Program-made: the position numbers and the translations under genes
NCBI GenBank assembly: GCA_028274465.1
Contig: CM051456.1
Span: forward strand, 73,270,753-73,334,752
Direction of reading: 5' to 3'
DNA: 64,000 nt
From: Plantago ovata
Taxonomy: Eukaryota > Streptophyta > Magnoliopsida > Lamiales > Plantaginaceae
Notes under the pieces: model-generated
What the model saw: only the letters and a program-made list of their open reading frames with translations
Database searches by the model: none
What the model was told of the DNA's origin: nothing
Shown: piece by piece, positions 1 through 11,234 of the stretch
Layout: each line of letters begins with the position of its first letter
Numbering within the stretch: the first letter of the stretch is position 1

Positions 1-1
1 G

Positions 2-375
2 GCTCAACAGGTTATTCCGCAATAATTCTTGAATGATAGATGTGTTCGATGGTTCTATTAATCCACAATAAATTAGTATAACAATCGCACTCAACGTGAC
101 TATTCTGCAAAATCTTCTATCAATAATAATGAAAGCAATATAGTTATACATAATTGTTTTTTATTGTGGTCGTGCTCAACGAGTTTAAACAATAATTTAG
201 AATAATAGATATGTCCGGTGGTTCTATTCCACAATAAATTAGAATAACAATCATATTCGATGAGAGACTATTATGCAAACTTTGTCTCAATAGAAATGAA
301 AGAAATGTGGTTATACATTTTAATTGCTTTTGAAGCGACCGTACTCAACGGGTTTATTCCGGCAATAAAGTATCA
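2..375. repeat. Tandem repeat, about 172-bp unit
   Basis: Two full copies and the start of a third lie head to tail, beginning near 2, 174 and 344. Each opens with a CTCAACRRGTTT-like segment followed by a conserved CACAATAAATTAG block. Copies differ by scattered substitutions and small indels. No coding potential was seen. The array lies in the DNA that ends in a Helitron terminus at 1600 and may be part of that element. Confidence 0.6.
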
Positions 376-661
376 AAATTGGCAATGTGTTACAATAAAG
401 TACATAAATTGAACACGGGCGCCCTCTGGAGTACCAAAAATAGATTTTATTCGAATATTATGAGTGAAAGTATGAGATGTTGATTATTGATTGGAAGAGA
501 GAAAGTAGGAAATAAAGAGAGAAAGATGAAACCTAGAGATAGGAAAAATGAGAGAAAAAAACGAGGGATCTCTCAAAATGTGAACAGTACCCGGGGCCTC
601 TATAATTGAAACCCAAATGTGAGGTCAATTATAAACGTCGAGGGGCCTTTATAGTCCAAAT

Positions 662-1110
662 CCAATATGTTGTAGGAGTTTTGTTGAATGACTATTAACT
701 CCAATATTTGAACGCATATGAGAAAAATAGAGTGAAGGTGATATAGGAACTATGACAAGTTCATGGTCACGGGGCAAATGAAAAACATTCATGTAGATGA
801 CATTATACTCAGTCATAATTATGTCGAAATAATTTATAATAGTGGATGGGTTTTATTGTGTTCCATAATAATTAAATTAATAATTCCATGTGGATGGGTA
901 GGCTATCTATCCATAATAAGTGTATACTGGCTTCATCGTAATGTGAAATTCAATAGATTAAGGGTTTTTGCTGAATGAGAATTGAAATCTAATATTGGAA
1001 CGCATTTGAGAAAAATAGGGTGAACGTAATATGGGATCTATGGCAAGTTCATGATCACGGAGCAAATGAAAGACATTCATGTGGATGACATTACACTCAG
1101 TCTTAATTAT
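662..1110. repeat. Degenerate tandem repeat, about 290-bp unit
   Basis: The segment at about 680-830 recurs at about 968-1115. Shared blocks include AACGCATWTGAGAAAAATAG, CAAGTTCATGRTCACG and a segment around ACATTCATGTRGATGACATT. A weaker third copy starts near 1205. The small open frame at 763-978 lies in this repeat and looks like chance. Confidence 0.55.
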
Positions 1111-1568
1111 GACACATGAATATTATGCATGTACGTATTAAGTTTGAAGATGAAAAAATACATCATGTTAAGTATTTTGTAAATTAAACATTTTTCTATG
1201 GTAAAGGTGGAGTATTGTATGACCATGCTCATAGGGCAAAGGAAAGACATTTATATCGAAAGAGCATAGTCCTGATGGTTATTGGAGGTTGATAATAGTA
1301 CCAATGCCAATGAAAATGATAATGGGGTGATATTAAATTGTCATATGACATTCTAATTCAATGAAAAAATGCATCCTATTAAGTTTTTGGATACTATAAG
1401 ATGTTCAGTTAAGAGAATTGATGTGTGGTAATGGTTATGATAAACATAGACCAAGTAGAGAGATAAACAATTGTGTAACAATACACATATGAGCAATATC
1501 TTTGTTTATTTGTTGTTCCACACAATCAAATTTATATAGTAACAAGTGTGCGTACAACTTTTTTATGC

Positions 1569-1600
1569 CCCGTCGAGTACTCGACGGGTTAATTAACTAG
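1569..1600 (+). mobile_element. Helitron 3' terminus (hairpin plus CTAG)
   Basis: A perfect 20-bp palindrome (1569-1588, CCCGTCGAGT and its complement) is followed by eight AT bases and then CTAG (1597-1600), with T as the next host base. A terminal hairpin shortly before CTRR, with insertion between A and T, is the hallmark of Helitron 3' ends. No Rep/helicase gene is visible to the left. The element is therefore probably non-autonomous, and its 5' TC end was not found and may lie outside the window. The tandem repeats at 1-1110 are probably inside it. Confidence 0.7.
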
Positions 1601-4050
1601 TATATATATATATATATGAATAGGCGTGCGTGTGTGCGAGTGTAGGGAAGAAAATTCTTTGCCGTCTTTTTCGATTATGGTTGCGCGTGACTTCAACGCC
1701 TCCATTATTTTAGCACTCTTATTCGAAACAAACTCTACTTTCTCCTTCTATTCTCCTTTATTCTCTTCACAGACCCATATTAAAAACTAAAAAAGGTAGA
1801 ATGAAGATGGAATGCAGTCCCCGAACTCGATCTCGACCAGTGTTGTAAATTCAGTTTTGTTTTGGAATCGGAGATGAAGGATGGGTAGGGGAATTTATAC
1901 ATTGTTGTGAAATCCCAAATTGAAGAAACGTTTGAGGTGGTGTTAATTTGACAATGCTAAGCCCATAATTGAAGTGTACGGTGGGTGATTAGAGAAGATG
2001 AGACCCTTCTGAATTTCCGTTGATTTTTACTGGTACGGTGGGTGATACTATCTCTTCATGTTCTTCTTCCTACAGGATTTGTCTTCCTATTGCTCTTGAG
2101 CTGCTGATGAATTACGTTTCGTTTTTAAGTATGGAATGATGCCTGTTAATTTGATTGGGAATTAGATTAACAATTTGTTTGACTCTATTTATATAGGAAT
2201 ATTAATCTTGATCTGGAGATTAATTACTTTTAGGGATTTATGCCAAATTAGTGGGACTGAGATGATTCTTTACAGGTTATAAGTTGGTTTTTTTTTTTTT
2301 TTTGTATTTGTAAACTTGTAAATTCAATTTTTGTTGTTTGTGTTATTGTGTATGCTGATTGTTCAATTCAAGAGTGAGAATGGCAAAACTCACCTTTATT
2401 CTAGAGAGTACTTAGGAATGCTTTGCATATGCTTGATAACTTAGAACGAAGATGGGTGGATGTGCAAATATGTGTCATGTTTTTCCGAATGTCTTTTACT
2501 TGCTTTGCGGGATTGCTTTTATGCTCGATTGTTTTGGTCACTTTTACCTCTTTTGATTTTTGAATAACAGTTGATTAATATCTTCAATTATCTTGAAATG
2601 ATTCGAATTTTCGTTTGTAGGCACATGTTCATGGCTCATGTCATCAGGTAGCTGAGTCAAGACATACAGATACGAATTGGCAATACATGATGAGTTTGCG
2701 AAGATAATGCCATGGCATGTTGAATATGTTGAAGTTTGGGTGAGAGGGAGAGGGTTAGATCACTGGGACCAACTTCGCAAGGTGCAATCGTCGCTTTTAC
2801 TCTGAATTTCTGGAACATTGCCTCAACCTCTCGCTTGTGCAGATTTGATTGTGAGGAATAAGATACCAAAAGCCACCACCAATTTACTGGTAATCATTTC
2901 AAATTTGAAGCTAATTGATTTCACTAGATGGAAACTGTTGGTGACTGGTGATGCTGTTCAAATTTTGGCTAATTGATTTTATTTGATTTCTTAAGAGGCT
3001 GGACTTTAAATAAGTACTTGTTATGTTTTTAAATTTTTTTACGCATAGTATAATGTTATTGGAACCATATTTACATTGACTACATGTAGAGAAAATGGAG
3101 TTCTGGGCTTCTGGCCAAGTTTGTGGTTATACTATGTCTCAGTTTGTTTAATTGTTTCTACCGTTAGTAAGCAGTTTTGCAGACATTATTTATAATACTT
3201 AAAAAACAAAGCAGAGTACGAGTTTGCTGGAGCTTCCCCTTAGAAAATGTTAGTTTTAAATTTAAATTGTAGCTGACAAGGTTCTCTGTTCCATATACGT
3301 AGTTAAAACTCGACTTTGAGAGGAAAAAAGTGAAAGGATAACCTTCAGAGAACGGAAATATGCAACTGTGTGATTGGTTAGAAAGAAACTAGGGTGGATA
3401 TGATGTACTCTCGTTTCGGAAGAAGCTTATGGCAGTGCAGGCGATTGCATTGGAGTAATTCTATAGAATGAGTTTTGCATATGTGACTGATTATAACACA
3501 TTATTTTTGTTTAATTGGTGTCATGGAAATTAATCTTTCACTTTTGCCTTTGTGGTTAAAAGTTACCTCCTAAGCCAATCGAGACACCTTCATCTATTGT
3601 GAGCTGTGCAAATACATCTTAGTGTATTCTTAACTCTAAAGTTGTATTTTAGATCCATTTGTCAGATTATTTGTCCTTTTTTTGTGTGTATTCTTTACTT
3701 AATTATTTTATGTTATTTATGATTTATTTACAAATGTCAAAGATGATGAGTGATTTAAACTGGGTTGATTGTGCACTTTGCTGCTCTGTACAGAAGATGT
3801 AACAGAAACGGTCGAATTTCAAGCTTTTACCTCACTGTCTTCTTTGCTTGGCTTGAAGCTATTTTCAACACACCTGCCCATTTCAAGTCGAGTGATTATG
3901 TTGAGCACGGAACTAATGACTATTATAGAGTCAATAATGTAAAAAAATGAGTGGTGGAGTGATATGTTGTGATATTCTTAAATCACCGGTAGGAAAATTG
4001 TATTTATCAATCTTAAACATTCTTTTGTATTTGTGATCGGTGAGTCTATG
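1601..4050. other. Non-coding stretch, no gene recognised
   Basis: The stretch starts with a short (TA)n run and continues as AT-rich DNA with a poly-T run near 2290. Open frames are short, with no recognisable domain. A few sites resemble splice signals, for example around 2620-2650, so a non-coding transcript or a decayed gene cannot be excluded, but nothing positive supports one. Confidence 0.4.
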
Positions 4051-4062
4051 CTAACGAAGTCT

Positions 4063-4090
4063 TGTAAAGTCGTAACGTTACGACTTTACA
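4063..4090. repeat. Perfect 28-bp palindrome
   Basis: The half-site TGTAAAGTCGTAAC is followed directly by its reverse complement, with no spacer. CTTGTAAA is repeated three times in and just after it. The palindrome lies about 35 bp from a tRNA-like segment. Confidence 0.85.
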
Positions 4091-4125
4091 CTTGTAAATA
4101 CTTGTAAACAGTTGTAATCATGATC

Positions 4126-4202
4126 TGGATGGTGGGGATCGAACTCTGGTCTCTGGAGTAAAAGAATCCAACATTACCACTCAGCCACGTTTTCATGCAT
4201 AC
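4126..4202 (-). other. tRNA-like segment (possible SINE head or tRNA relic)
   Basis: Read on the minus strand, the segment has an A-box-like TGGCTGAGTGG and a B-box-like AGTTCGATCCC about 40 nt downstream, the layout of an internal pol III promoter. No convincing acceptor stem closes the structure, so a working tRNA is unlikely. It could be a SINE head, since a palindrome and repeated CTTGTAAA follow downstream, or an old tRNA relic. No A-tail was identified. Confidence 0.4.
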
Positions 4203-4897
4203 ACAATATCAAAAACAATACTACTTAACCATAAATATAATTTACAATTTTAAATTTCTTAATCAAAATCAAAGAAATCATTCGCTCATAACCCTAGCCG
4301 TTTTTTAAGACAGACTAATTCAAAAATATTGCAACTTGTTCATCGATTCCTCCCCTTGACAAATGTTTTCAAAACTAAATTCTTCTCAGATTTCGTCTCC
4401 GGCCGAACCCTCGTGACGTAAAAGCACACCGATTGTCTTATTCCCAGTGACACAACTCCACACAGATAAAAAATTTCTCCCATATATCTTCTCCGCCCCG
4501 ATTAAATATTTCAACCCAGATTCCGTCTCGTCTCCGGAATCGAAAGATCGAGGTTCTCCCCCGGCCCTATGTCTTTTTCGCCGATTAGAATTGCAGTTTC
4601 GGATCTTGATTCTACAGTTAAGTGATCATATATATATTTTTTCAATTTAAAAAAATGTGTATTAAGTATTAATTTGAAAACTGTGATCAACTCATGTATG
4701 ACTTTATTTCATGAATGCAAACATTTATTTTGAATATATCAGGGTTTCTTTACTTATCCTTTGTTGTGCATTCAGTGGTTATACCATTAAGCCTATTGTC
4801 CTGTTGTGGTTGAGTGTTGATGTAGACAAAAACAATTAAGAAAAAGGTTGTTAATAATGATGAAATACACCAAAAAGTAATCATGAAATTCATTCAA

Positions 4898-5108
4898 ATG
4901 AGACTTTTAAGCAAACTCTAAGGAACTTTTGAGTGCATTTAAATTTAGTACATGGATTACTGATTCTGTAACATGGATTACTGATTCTTTTTCTTGTTGT
5001 GAAGTTATTAAAAGTTCTTTCTCATCCAATTCACAAACTAGGCACAGTGGCACACTTCCAAAATTCTGGTTAACAGGATAAGGTCTTTTATGAATAAGAT
5101 CATTTATA
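4898..5108. repeat. Direct repeat copy A (about 200 bp)
   Basis: This segment recurs at 6292-6488 in the same orientation with about 85-90% identity by eye. Shared blocks include TTAAGCAAACTCTAAG, TTCTTGTTGTGAAGTTATT and a long block around TTCTCATCCAATTCACAAAC. It ends in GGTCTTTTATGAATAAGATC. On the minus strand both copies can encode a short related peptide containing LVCELDEKELLITSQQE, which suggests a duplicated exon or repeat, but I do not recognise the protein. Confidence 0.7.
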
Positions 5109-5450
5109 TCCTCGCTTTGCCTCTTCAAAAAACAATTTGTGCAACTTGTTCATAAATTTGTTTATATTTTACAGCAAGTTTGGGGGATTGGTATAACTGA
5201 GAATTTAACTAATTCTGTTGAAAGGTCAAAGAACATTATGCACAACATTTGAACTACTTCTTTAAACTGTTTTTTTACTGGACCCCTTTCAAAATTTGAA
5301 CTATTATTTTCCTTTATTGACTCAGCTGATCTTATCTCTATCCTTGGGGAAGTGGAGATGTCAGTTTGACCATTGGAAACTGTAATGCTTTAAATGAAAG
5401 GCTATGAATGCTTGCATATACTGCATTGAGACTGTTTAGTGGGTTGATAT

Positions 5451-6160
5451 GTGTCTATATATATCACTACTTGTTATGTGCTTTTTGTCTGTGCAAAAAA
5501 GTTTATTCCATTAACCTCTCTGCAACCTTCTTCTCTTGCTTGTGCCTTCTTCCCTTGCTTGTGCCTTCTTCCACTAGAAAGTATGACCTACTACAATACT
5601 GGTGCTCACATTTCACCTTCAGATGGCAGTGGCTTGGATAGAATGATACTCTCTCGTTTGCTAAGTATCATTCCCAAACTCACGGTTCATCCAGTTCCAA
5701 AACTTATTTTTTTGCAAAAACCTAGAGGTCGACCTAAACCCATAAGAGTGAATCATTGGCTTTCCTCGGAAATTTTCTTTCTTCATAAAAGGGAGAGAAG
5801 ATTGTCCAAGAATATGGTAGCATGGCTTAATGATTCTACAGAATATGCTAGCAAGGCGTAATGCCTCCTAGCTGTTCTGCTTCTCCATATTCTTCGTATC
5901 TACTCTCCCTCCTTCATAACGGGGATGCAGTAGTTAGATTGTGTCCAAGGCGGTCCATCAAAGCTCGTTTTTCACGGGCCCCCCATACCCTGAAGTAGTC
6001 AATGAGCTCGTTTCTCATGGACGTGAGTGGATGCTTCCTTCCTTGGAGAACGGAGATAGAAACAGAGTAGAGATCAAAGGCATAGCCGAGATTGTCATAT
6101 CAATTGGAGAGCTATGCACAACTAGTTTTACTTTCTGTTTTTATGTTCGACTTAGATAAA
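5451..6160 (+). other. Unidentified segment between two direct repeats
   Basis: Two modest open frames lie here: 136 codons at 5451-5861 and 72 codons at 5941-6159. The second contains a helix-like stretch with RVEIKGIAEIVISIG that looks protein-coding, but I cannot name the family. An 18-bp unit, CTTGCTTGTGCCTTCTTC, is duplicated near 5540-5575. The segment may be an exon fragment carried in a transposed block. No function is claimed. Confidence 0.25.
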
Positions 6161-6291
6161 GATCTTTGTAACATTTAGTATGCGAATGTGATATCAACAT
6201 TGTAATCTGTTTTTCAGTGAATGAATAAAGATGTGTTGAATGTTGAATATTATGTTCTGCATTTTAATTGGCCTTATGTGGATTTCAAATG

Positions 6292-6488
6292 TGACTTTTA
6301 AGCAAACTCTAAGCAACTTTTGGTTGCATTTCAATTTAGTACATGGATCTGTAACATGGACTACTGATTTTGTTTCTTGTTGTGAAGTTATTAAAAGTTC
6401 TTTCTCATCCAATTCACAAACTAGGAACAGTGGCACACTTCCAAAATTCTAGTTAACAGGAAAAGGTCTTTTATGAATAAGATCATAT
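6292..6488. repeat. Direct repeat copy B (about 200 bp)
   Basis: Partner of the copy at 4898-5108. A third short echo of the terminal block (CATTTATGAATAAGATCATT) sits at about 6563-6583, just before the LTR element inserted at 6659. Confidence 0.7.
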
Positions 6489-6658
6489 ATCCGTTTCAAC
6501 ATGGGTCTGTTCCAGAAAGAAAAATTATTTGGTCTGTTGTTTGTTCTGTTCTAAGAAGAAGCATCATTTATGAATAAGATCATTTTTTTTTTTTGGTTTT
6601 GCTATTTGGATTGGTGAGTCTGAGGGTTATGTAATACTCGTTCAAGTAATGTGCTATG

Positions 6659-7850
6659 TGATGAACGTCTATTTTACATCTTCATTCGAGTCTTTTTTCA
6701 CCTATTTTAGCTATCATCTATGTTAATTTAGCTATATTATAGTGCATTTTATTAGAATAGTGTCACGTTTCCCTTTAGCTTGCATTTTATAGGTTTTAGG
6801 TGAAAAACGTGGTTTTTCGGGCAATTATATTGAAGAGAACGAAGAATCGGTGTTCCGGGGCCATTTTTGGAGTATCTAGAAGATTCCGGATGGGATTTGA
6901 AGTCTAGGGGTCGAGTCTGAAGGCTTAAAGGTCACTAGAAGGCAAAAACCGAGTCCGAAAAGGAAAAGAAATCCAAAAACGCGTCTCTCGCCAGCTGGAA
7001 CTCCCGGGCGGTTCGCCCGGGATGTGGGGCGATTCGCCCCACACCAGGCGGTTCGTCCGGTGTGTGGGGCGACTCGCCCCACGCGTGCCGAACTCCTATA
7101 TATAGTTGTTGTTTCTCTATGTTTTTTCATACTTTCTCAGACCTTTTTTCATACCTTTCTCATTAGTTTTAGGTAGGAATTCTCCAGAGCCTGTTGTGGA
7201 AATTCTTAGCATAGGAGACAAATTTTCTTATCAATTTGGAGCTTGTGAGATCGCGATTCTTCGGAGATTGACAACCTTCGGTAACATTGTATCTCGGATT
7301 TTTCTATTTATATTTTATATATCTTTCAACATGTTTTCATTCAATCTTGCTATGATTTCTGTTGATTGCATGACATCTATGAGTAGATGAATCTATCGTT
7401 GGTGATTGTATGTGATTTCTTAGCGAAGGGTTATTAATTATGCATGATGGCGGTAATGCGAATCAGACTTTGAGTTATTGCTTTATTTCTTTGATCTATC
7501 TAAGCCCTCTATCTTCGTAGTGTTGAATAAAACGGAACACATTGGACAATTCATGATCTTACATCTCTATGCAAAACGATCGGGTACTTCATGCATGATT
7601 ATTAACCTGATATGCTTTGAATGATCATACTATCACTAACTTCCATTATCTTGGTAAGAAAAACCTGTGCTAAGTCGTTTGTTGATTCTATAGTTTAAGT
7701 TAGATTAGATAAAGCTAGTTATAGTCCTTAGAGATCGACACTCGAGGTTATTTTACTGCTACACTACGGTTTTCGTTGTAGTTGTGAATTTTCTTTGGCT
7801 AAAAACAAATTTATTTGATTAATTTGAATCTGACAAATTCCGGTTCATCA
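6659..7850 (+). repeat. 5' LTR of the gag-only Athila-like element
   Basis: The LTR is 1192 bp and runs from TGATGAACGT to GGTTCATCA. A cluster of GC-rich palindromes (7003-7086) lies immediately before a TATA box (TATATATAG, 7097-7105), which marks the U3/R promoter zone. The sequence matches the LTR at 13637-14825 closely and the LTRs of the reversed element at 48952-54431 more distantly. Confidence 0.9.
7003..7086. promoter_or_regulatory. GC-palindrome cluster upstream of LTR TATA box
   Basis: Four short inverted repeats follow one another: a CCCGGGCG stem around GTT, a TGTGGGGCGATTCGCCCCACA unit, a weaker GGCGGTTCGTCC unit and a GTGGGGCGACTCGCCCCAC unit. The block ends about 10 bp before the TATA box at 7097. 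It could bind a transcription factor, fold in the transcript, or attract methylation. The sequence alone does not decide between these. Confidence 0.75.
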
Positions 7851-7853
7851 AAT

Positions 7854-7871
7854 TGGCGCCGTTGCCGGGGA
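7854..7871 (+). other. Primer-binding site (tRNA-Asp type)
   Basis: TGGCGCCGTTGCCGGGGA begins three bases after the 5' LTR. It is complementary to the 3' end of plant tRNA-Asp including the CCA, the usual primer for Athila-group elements. Confidence 0.85.
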
Positions 7872-8009
7872 CTATACTCCTTTTTCCTGTTTAGCTTATT
7901 TATATTTTCAGCATTCAATTCCTAGTTTTAGTAGTTTTTATTTTTTCTATTTGATCTCTCTGATACTCCTTCCTTAGCTTGTTACAGATAGTGTATGCGA
8001 AGTACACGA

Positions 8010-10133
8010 TCTTGGGGAACACCGCTTGCTGAACCAATCATTGAAATTGACAGAGTCTACCACCAAAGAAGGCGACTACTTCGATGACGTGAACTAGAGG
8101 AAATAGAGGATACCGATTTCTCTGAATCTCTACACAGTCTTTTTAAGGAAATCGTCGGAATGGCAGAAGCTAGACCACTGCAAGCATGGGTTCAACCCAC
8201 CAAGGATCGTATGAGGGGACCGGCGATTGTTCTTTCGCCTGCAACTCGAGATCTGGAAATAAAAAACCACGCGTTCCAACAACTTCCGAGGTTCTATGGC
8301 TTAGCAAGGGAAGATGTGATGGGGTACTTGCAACCAACTCCCACGACCCGGAGCTGAAATAACAGCGGATGAGTTGAGGATGAGGTTTTTGCTATGGGGC
8401 TTGGAGACAGGGCCAAGGCATGGTTAAGTTCCCTACCTGCGGGATCGCTTGACACTTGGGAAAAGGTTTTTTCCGCATTCATGGAGAAATACTTCCCTCA
8501 CACCTTGACTACCGCGCTTAAGGCGCAAATCACTGGGTTCAAACAAGACTATGATGAGACCATCTACACCGCGTTTGAGAGGTTCCAAGACCTCATGAAC
8601 AAGTGCCCTCACCATGGTTTTAAGCTTTCGGATCTTGTCCAACACTTCTACAATGGGCTGACCTTTGAGAACCAACAAGTGGTGGATTTCCAATGCCGTG
8701 GCAATATTTGGGAGGAAACCGCGGAAGCCGTCTGGGCAGTTTTCAAAAGGCTTGCTAAGGGTTCGCAATTCAAGGATCCAAGAGCAATGGTTAGGAGACG
8801 TGGACCTGAAGCTCCACCTACTCAGGAGGCCCCTATGTATGGGGGGAATGGGGATTGATTCGAGTGCTTTACCAATGAGTTGCAACAAGTCCTCAAGAGC
8901 GCCACTGGAACATCTATGTCGAATGAAGTTTGCCGAATATGCAAGAACTATGGGAATGGAGCTCATATGTGTAGATCGGAGCTTGCATATGATGATGGCA
9001 ATTGGGTTCAAGGAGGCGAAGAGGAAGCATTTGCTACGGAATTCGGTACTCAAGAAGCTAGCTACGGACAAGATGGTAGGAATCCTCGAGGTGGATTTTG
9101 GAGAAGAGGGTTCCGGAACAATCAAGGATATGCACCGGCTAGCCAAACTTATGGCCATAACCAAGACCGTAGTAGGCTTAGCTATGGTAATGATCACTGC
9201 GAAAATCCCGCTCCCAAAGAGCAACCGAAGTCGAAGACAACTCTACTCATGGAAAACTTGCAAAAAATGGTTGATCACACCCAAAGTTTTCTTAAGCGTT
9301 ATGAAGAAGATTCTGAGAAGACTAGGGCGAGGCTTGATCGATTGGAAGAGAGCACTAGGCTTGCCCATCAAAAGATGCAAGAGTTGATTGACCGTGGAGC
9401 AAGTAGGGAGCAAGGGAAGTTGCCTAGCAACACTGAGAAGTCGATGCCCATTACCTTGGTGGGTGATCTTCCTGTTGAAATCACCATCAAAAAGGTTGCT
9501 AAATGTGAGCGTTGCAAGGATGAAGAACCACCACTAGCCAAGGAAGAAGAGAAGGACCTTGGTTCTGATGAGAGTGAAGAGGAGCAAGAGGATCCCAAGC
9601 CAATCCCTGAAAGTTTCGATATTAAGGTCGGGATTGGTGAACTTGAAGATGTTCGTACTACACTAGATACGGGATCTTACTCAAATGTTCTCCCAATGAA
9701 TGTGTTCGAGAAGAGTAGCCTTGGAAAACTATCTGAGCATAAGGCTATTGTGCAGTTGGCGGATGGATCCTTTGTGAGACCCGAAGGCGTTGTGAAGAAC
9801 CTATTGGTTAAGATTGGTGAAGCTTCTGTGTACACCAACTTTGTAGTTATGCCGGCGTCTACACCTGGGATGGGGGATGTTGTTCTCTTGGGGCGAACGT
9901 TCTTGACTAAACTACGCTCCGTGATAGACATCTACCGAAGAACTTGCACCATTGAGGTGGATGGCAAGCAACATGTGTTGCGAGCCATATCTGATCCAAA
10001 TATTCACTTCGATGCTTCTCACACAATTAACTACTTTGGTCTTGCCGTCTATGTTCATTCTCATTCACAGGTTCGTGGCATGAGGAAAAGATCCATGAAG
10101 CGGAAGTCTAGTACCCTCAAGAAGAAGAGCTAG
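8010..10133 (+). pseudogene. gag and aspartic protease-like region of the Athila-like element
   Basis: The gag homology is typical of plant Ty3/gypsy elements: KAWLSSLPAGSLDTWEKV, then a FMEKYFP-like helix, a YDETIYTAFERFQDLMNKCPHH-like segment and YNGL. A charged linker region follows. Near 9660-9730 a pepsin-fold motif LDTGSYSNVLP is followed by LADGS and by VVLLGRTFL, marking a retroviral-type protease domain. The product would be a capsid precursor with protease. The region looks broken rather than whole and is treated as a fossil. Confidence 0.75.
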
Positions 10134-10380
10134 AGCAAGAAGAAGTCGAGTCAAAGACTATAAACAATGGCGCTATCCGGGAGGCAACCCAGAGTTTTTA
10201 TCGCTTTATTGCATTGCATGCATTCATACATTGAACAATTTGCCTTTCTTTATGTGAATTTGTTCGTTTCTGTGTCGTTTTGTGCATATGTTTATGTTTG
10301 AGTGAACTTTTACGAGTATTTTTTATGAGGAGAATGGTTTTCGGGGATAAAAAAACCGAGTTTTTTGAAAAAATTTCATC

Positions 10381-10490
10381 TCCCCACCTCTGGAGGTGGG
10401 GGGCGAATCGCCCCACAGAGCCAGAGATTTTAAAACTCTCTGGCAGTGGGGGGCGAATCGCCCCACACACGGGGCGAATCTCCCCCCGTC
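10381..10490. repeat. Internal GC-palindrome cluster of the Athila-like element
   Basis: GGGGGGCGAATCGCCCCAC occurs twice (about 10398 and 10448), followed by a further GGGGCGAATC unit. Between them, CCAGAGATTTTAAAACTCTCTGG forms another imperfect inverted repeat. The cluster lies just after the gag region and repeats the motif type found in the LTRs. Confidence 0.7.
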
Positions 10491-11234
10491 TTCAGGCAAG
10501 GTGAAAAGCGAGATTCTTCCACCAAACCCTCATTATTCATCTCCTTTCACACCTCTTTCTCCAAAACTCCCCAAAACTCGAAAAACCTTCTTTCTACCAT
10601 AATTTCTTCAATCCTCCATCAAATTTTGTGTTCTTTAGCTTCAATCGAAGCCAATTACATGCTCTTTGAATCTATCCGAACAACTTCCATCCTAGTGAAT
10701 TTGTTTTTCAGATCTAAGGTAACTTCACATGAACCCTAATTTTTCAAATTGGGGTTTTTTTTATTTATGCTTCAATTAAGCTTATATGATGTATGGGTTG
10801 ATTGTTTGTGTGATTAGAAACGTTATTCACTATGAATTGCATGTTCAATTATACTTGGTTTGTTGGTTCGAGAATTTTGCCTGCTAGATGTCTATGTCTT
10901 AAGGTGCTTTGCTTCTTTTCCTTCCATTCCATGTTTATGGTTGTGTTGTTGATGTGATAATGATGGGCATGATGGTAGAATGCATGATTGATGAGTTTGA
11001 GGATTTATGATGATAGATTTTTGCTACTATGGTATGAATTGAGCCTTATGATTTAAGGATATTGGTTGTCTAGCACGAGCATAATGTGATATGTACATGT
11101 CGAAGTTATTTTGGTGTATTTCATGTTAGTTCTAAAAGTAGCTAGACTAGACATGGAGGTTTTGTGGAGTTCGATTTTTGTTGTTATCACTCGTGTGTTT
11201 CACTCTTGCATTTGCATATGCATAAGTCTGTTTT

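Noticed and set aside
8433-9224. 263-codon minus-strand frame across the gag region
   Set aside because: It is a shadow of the element's coding strand; the motifs (gag core, protease) are on the plus strand.
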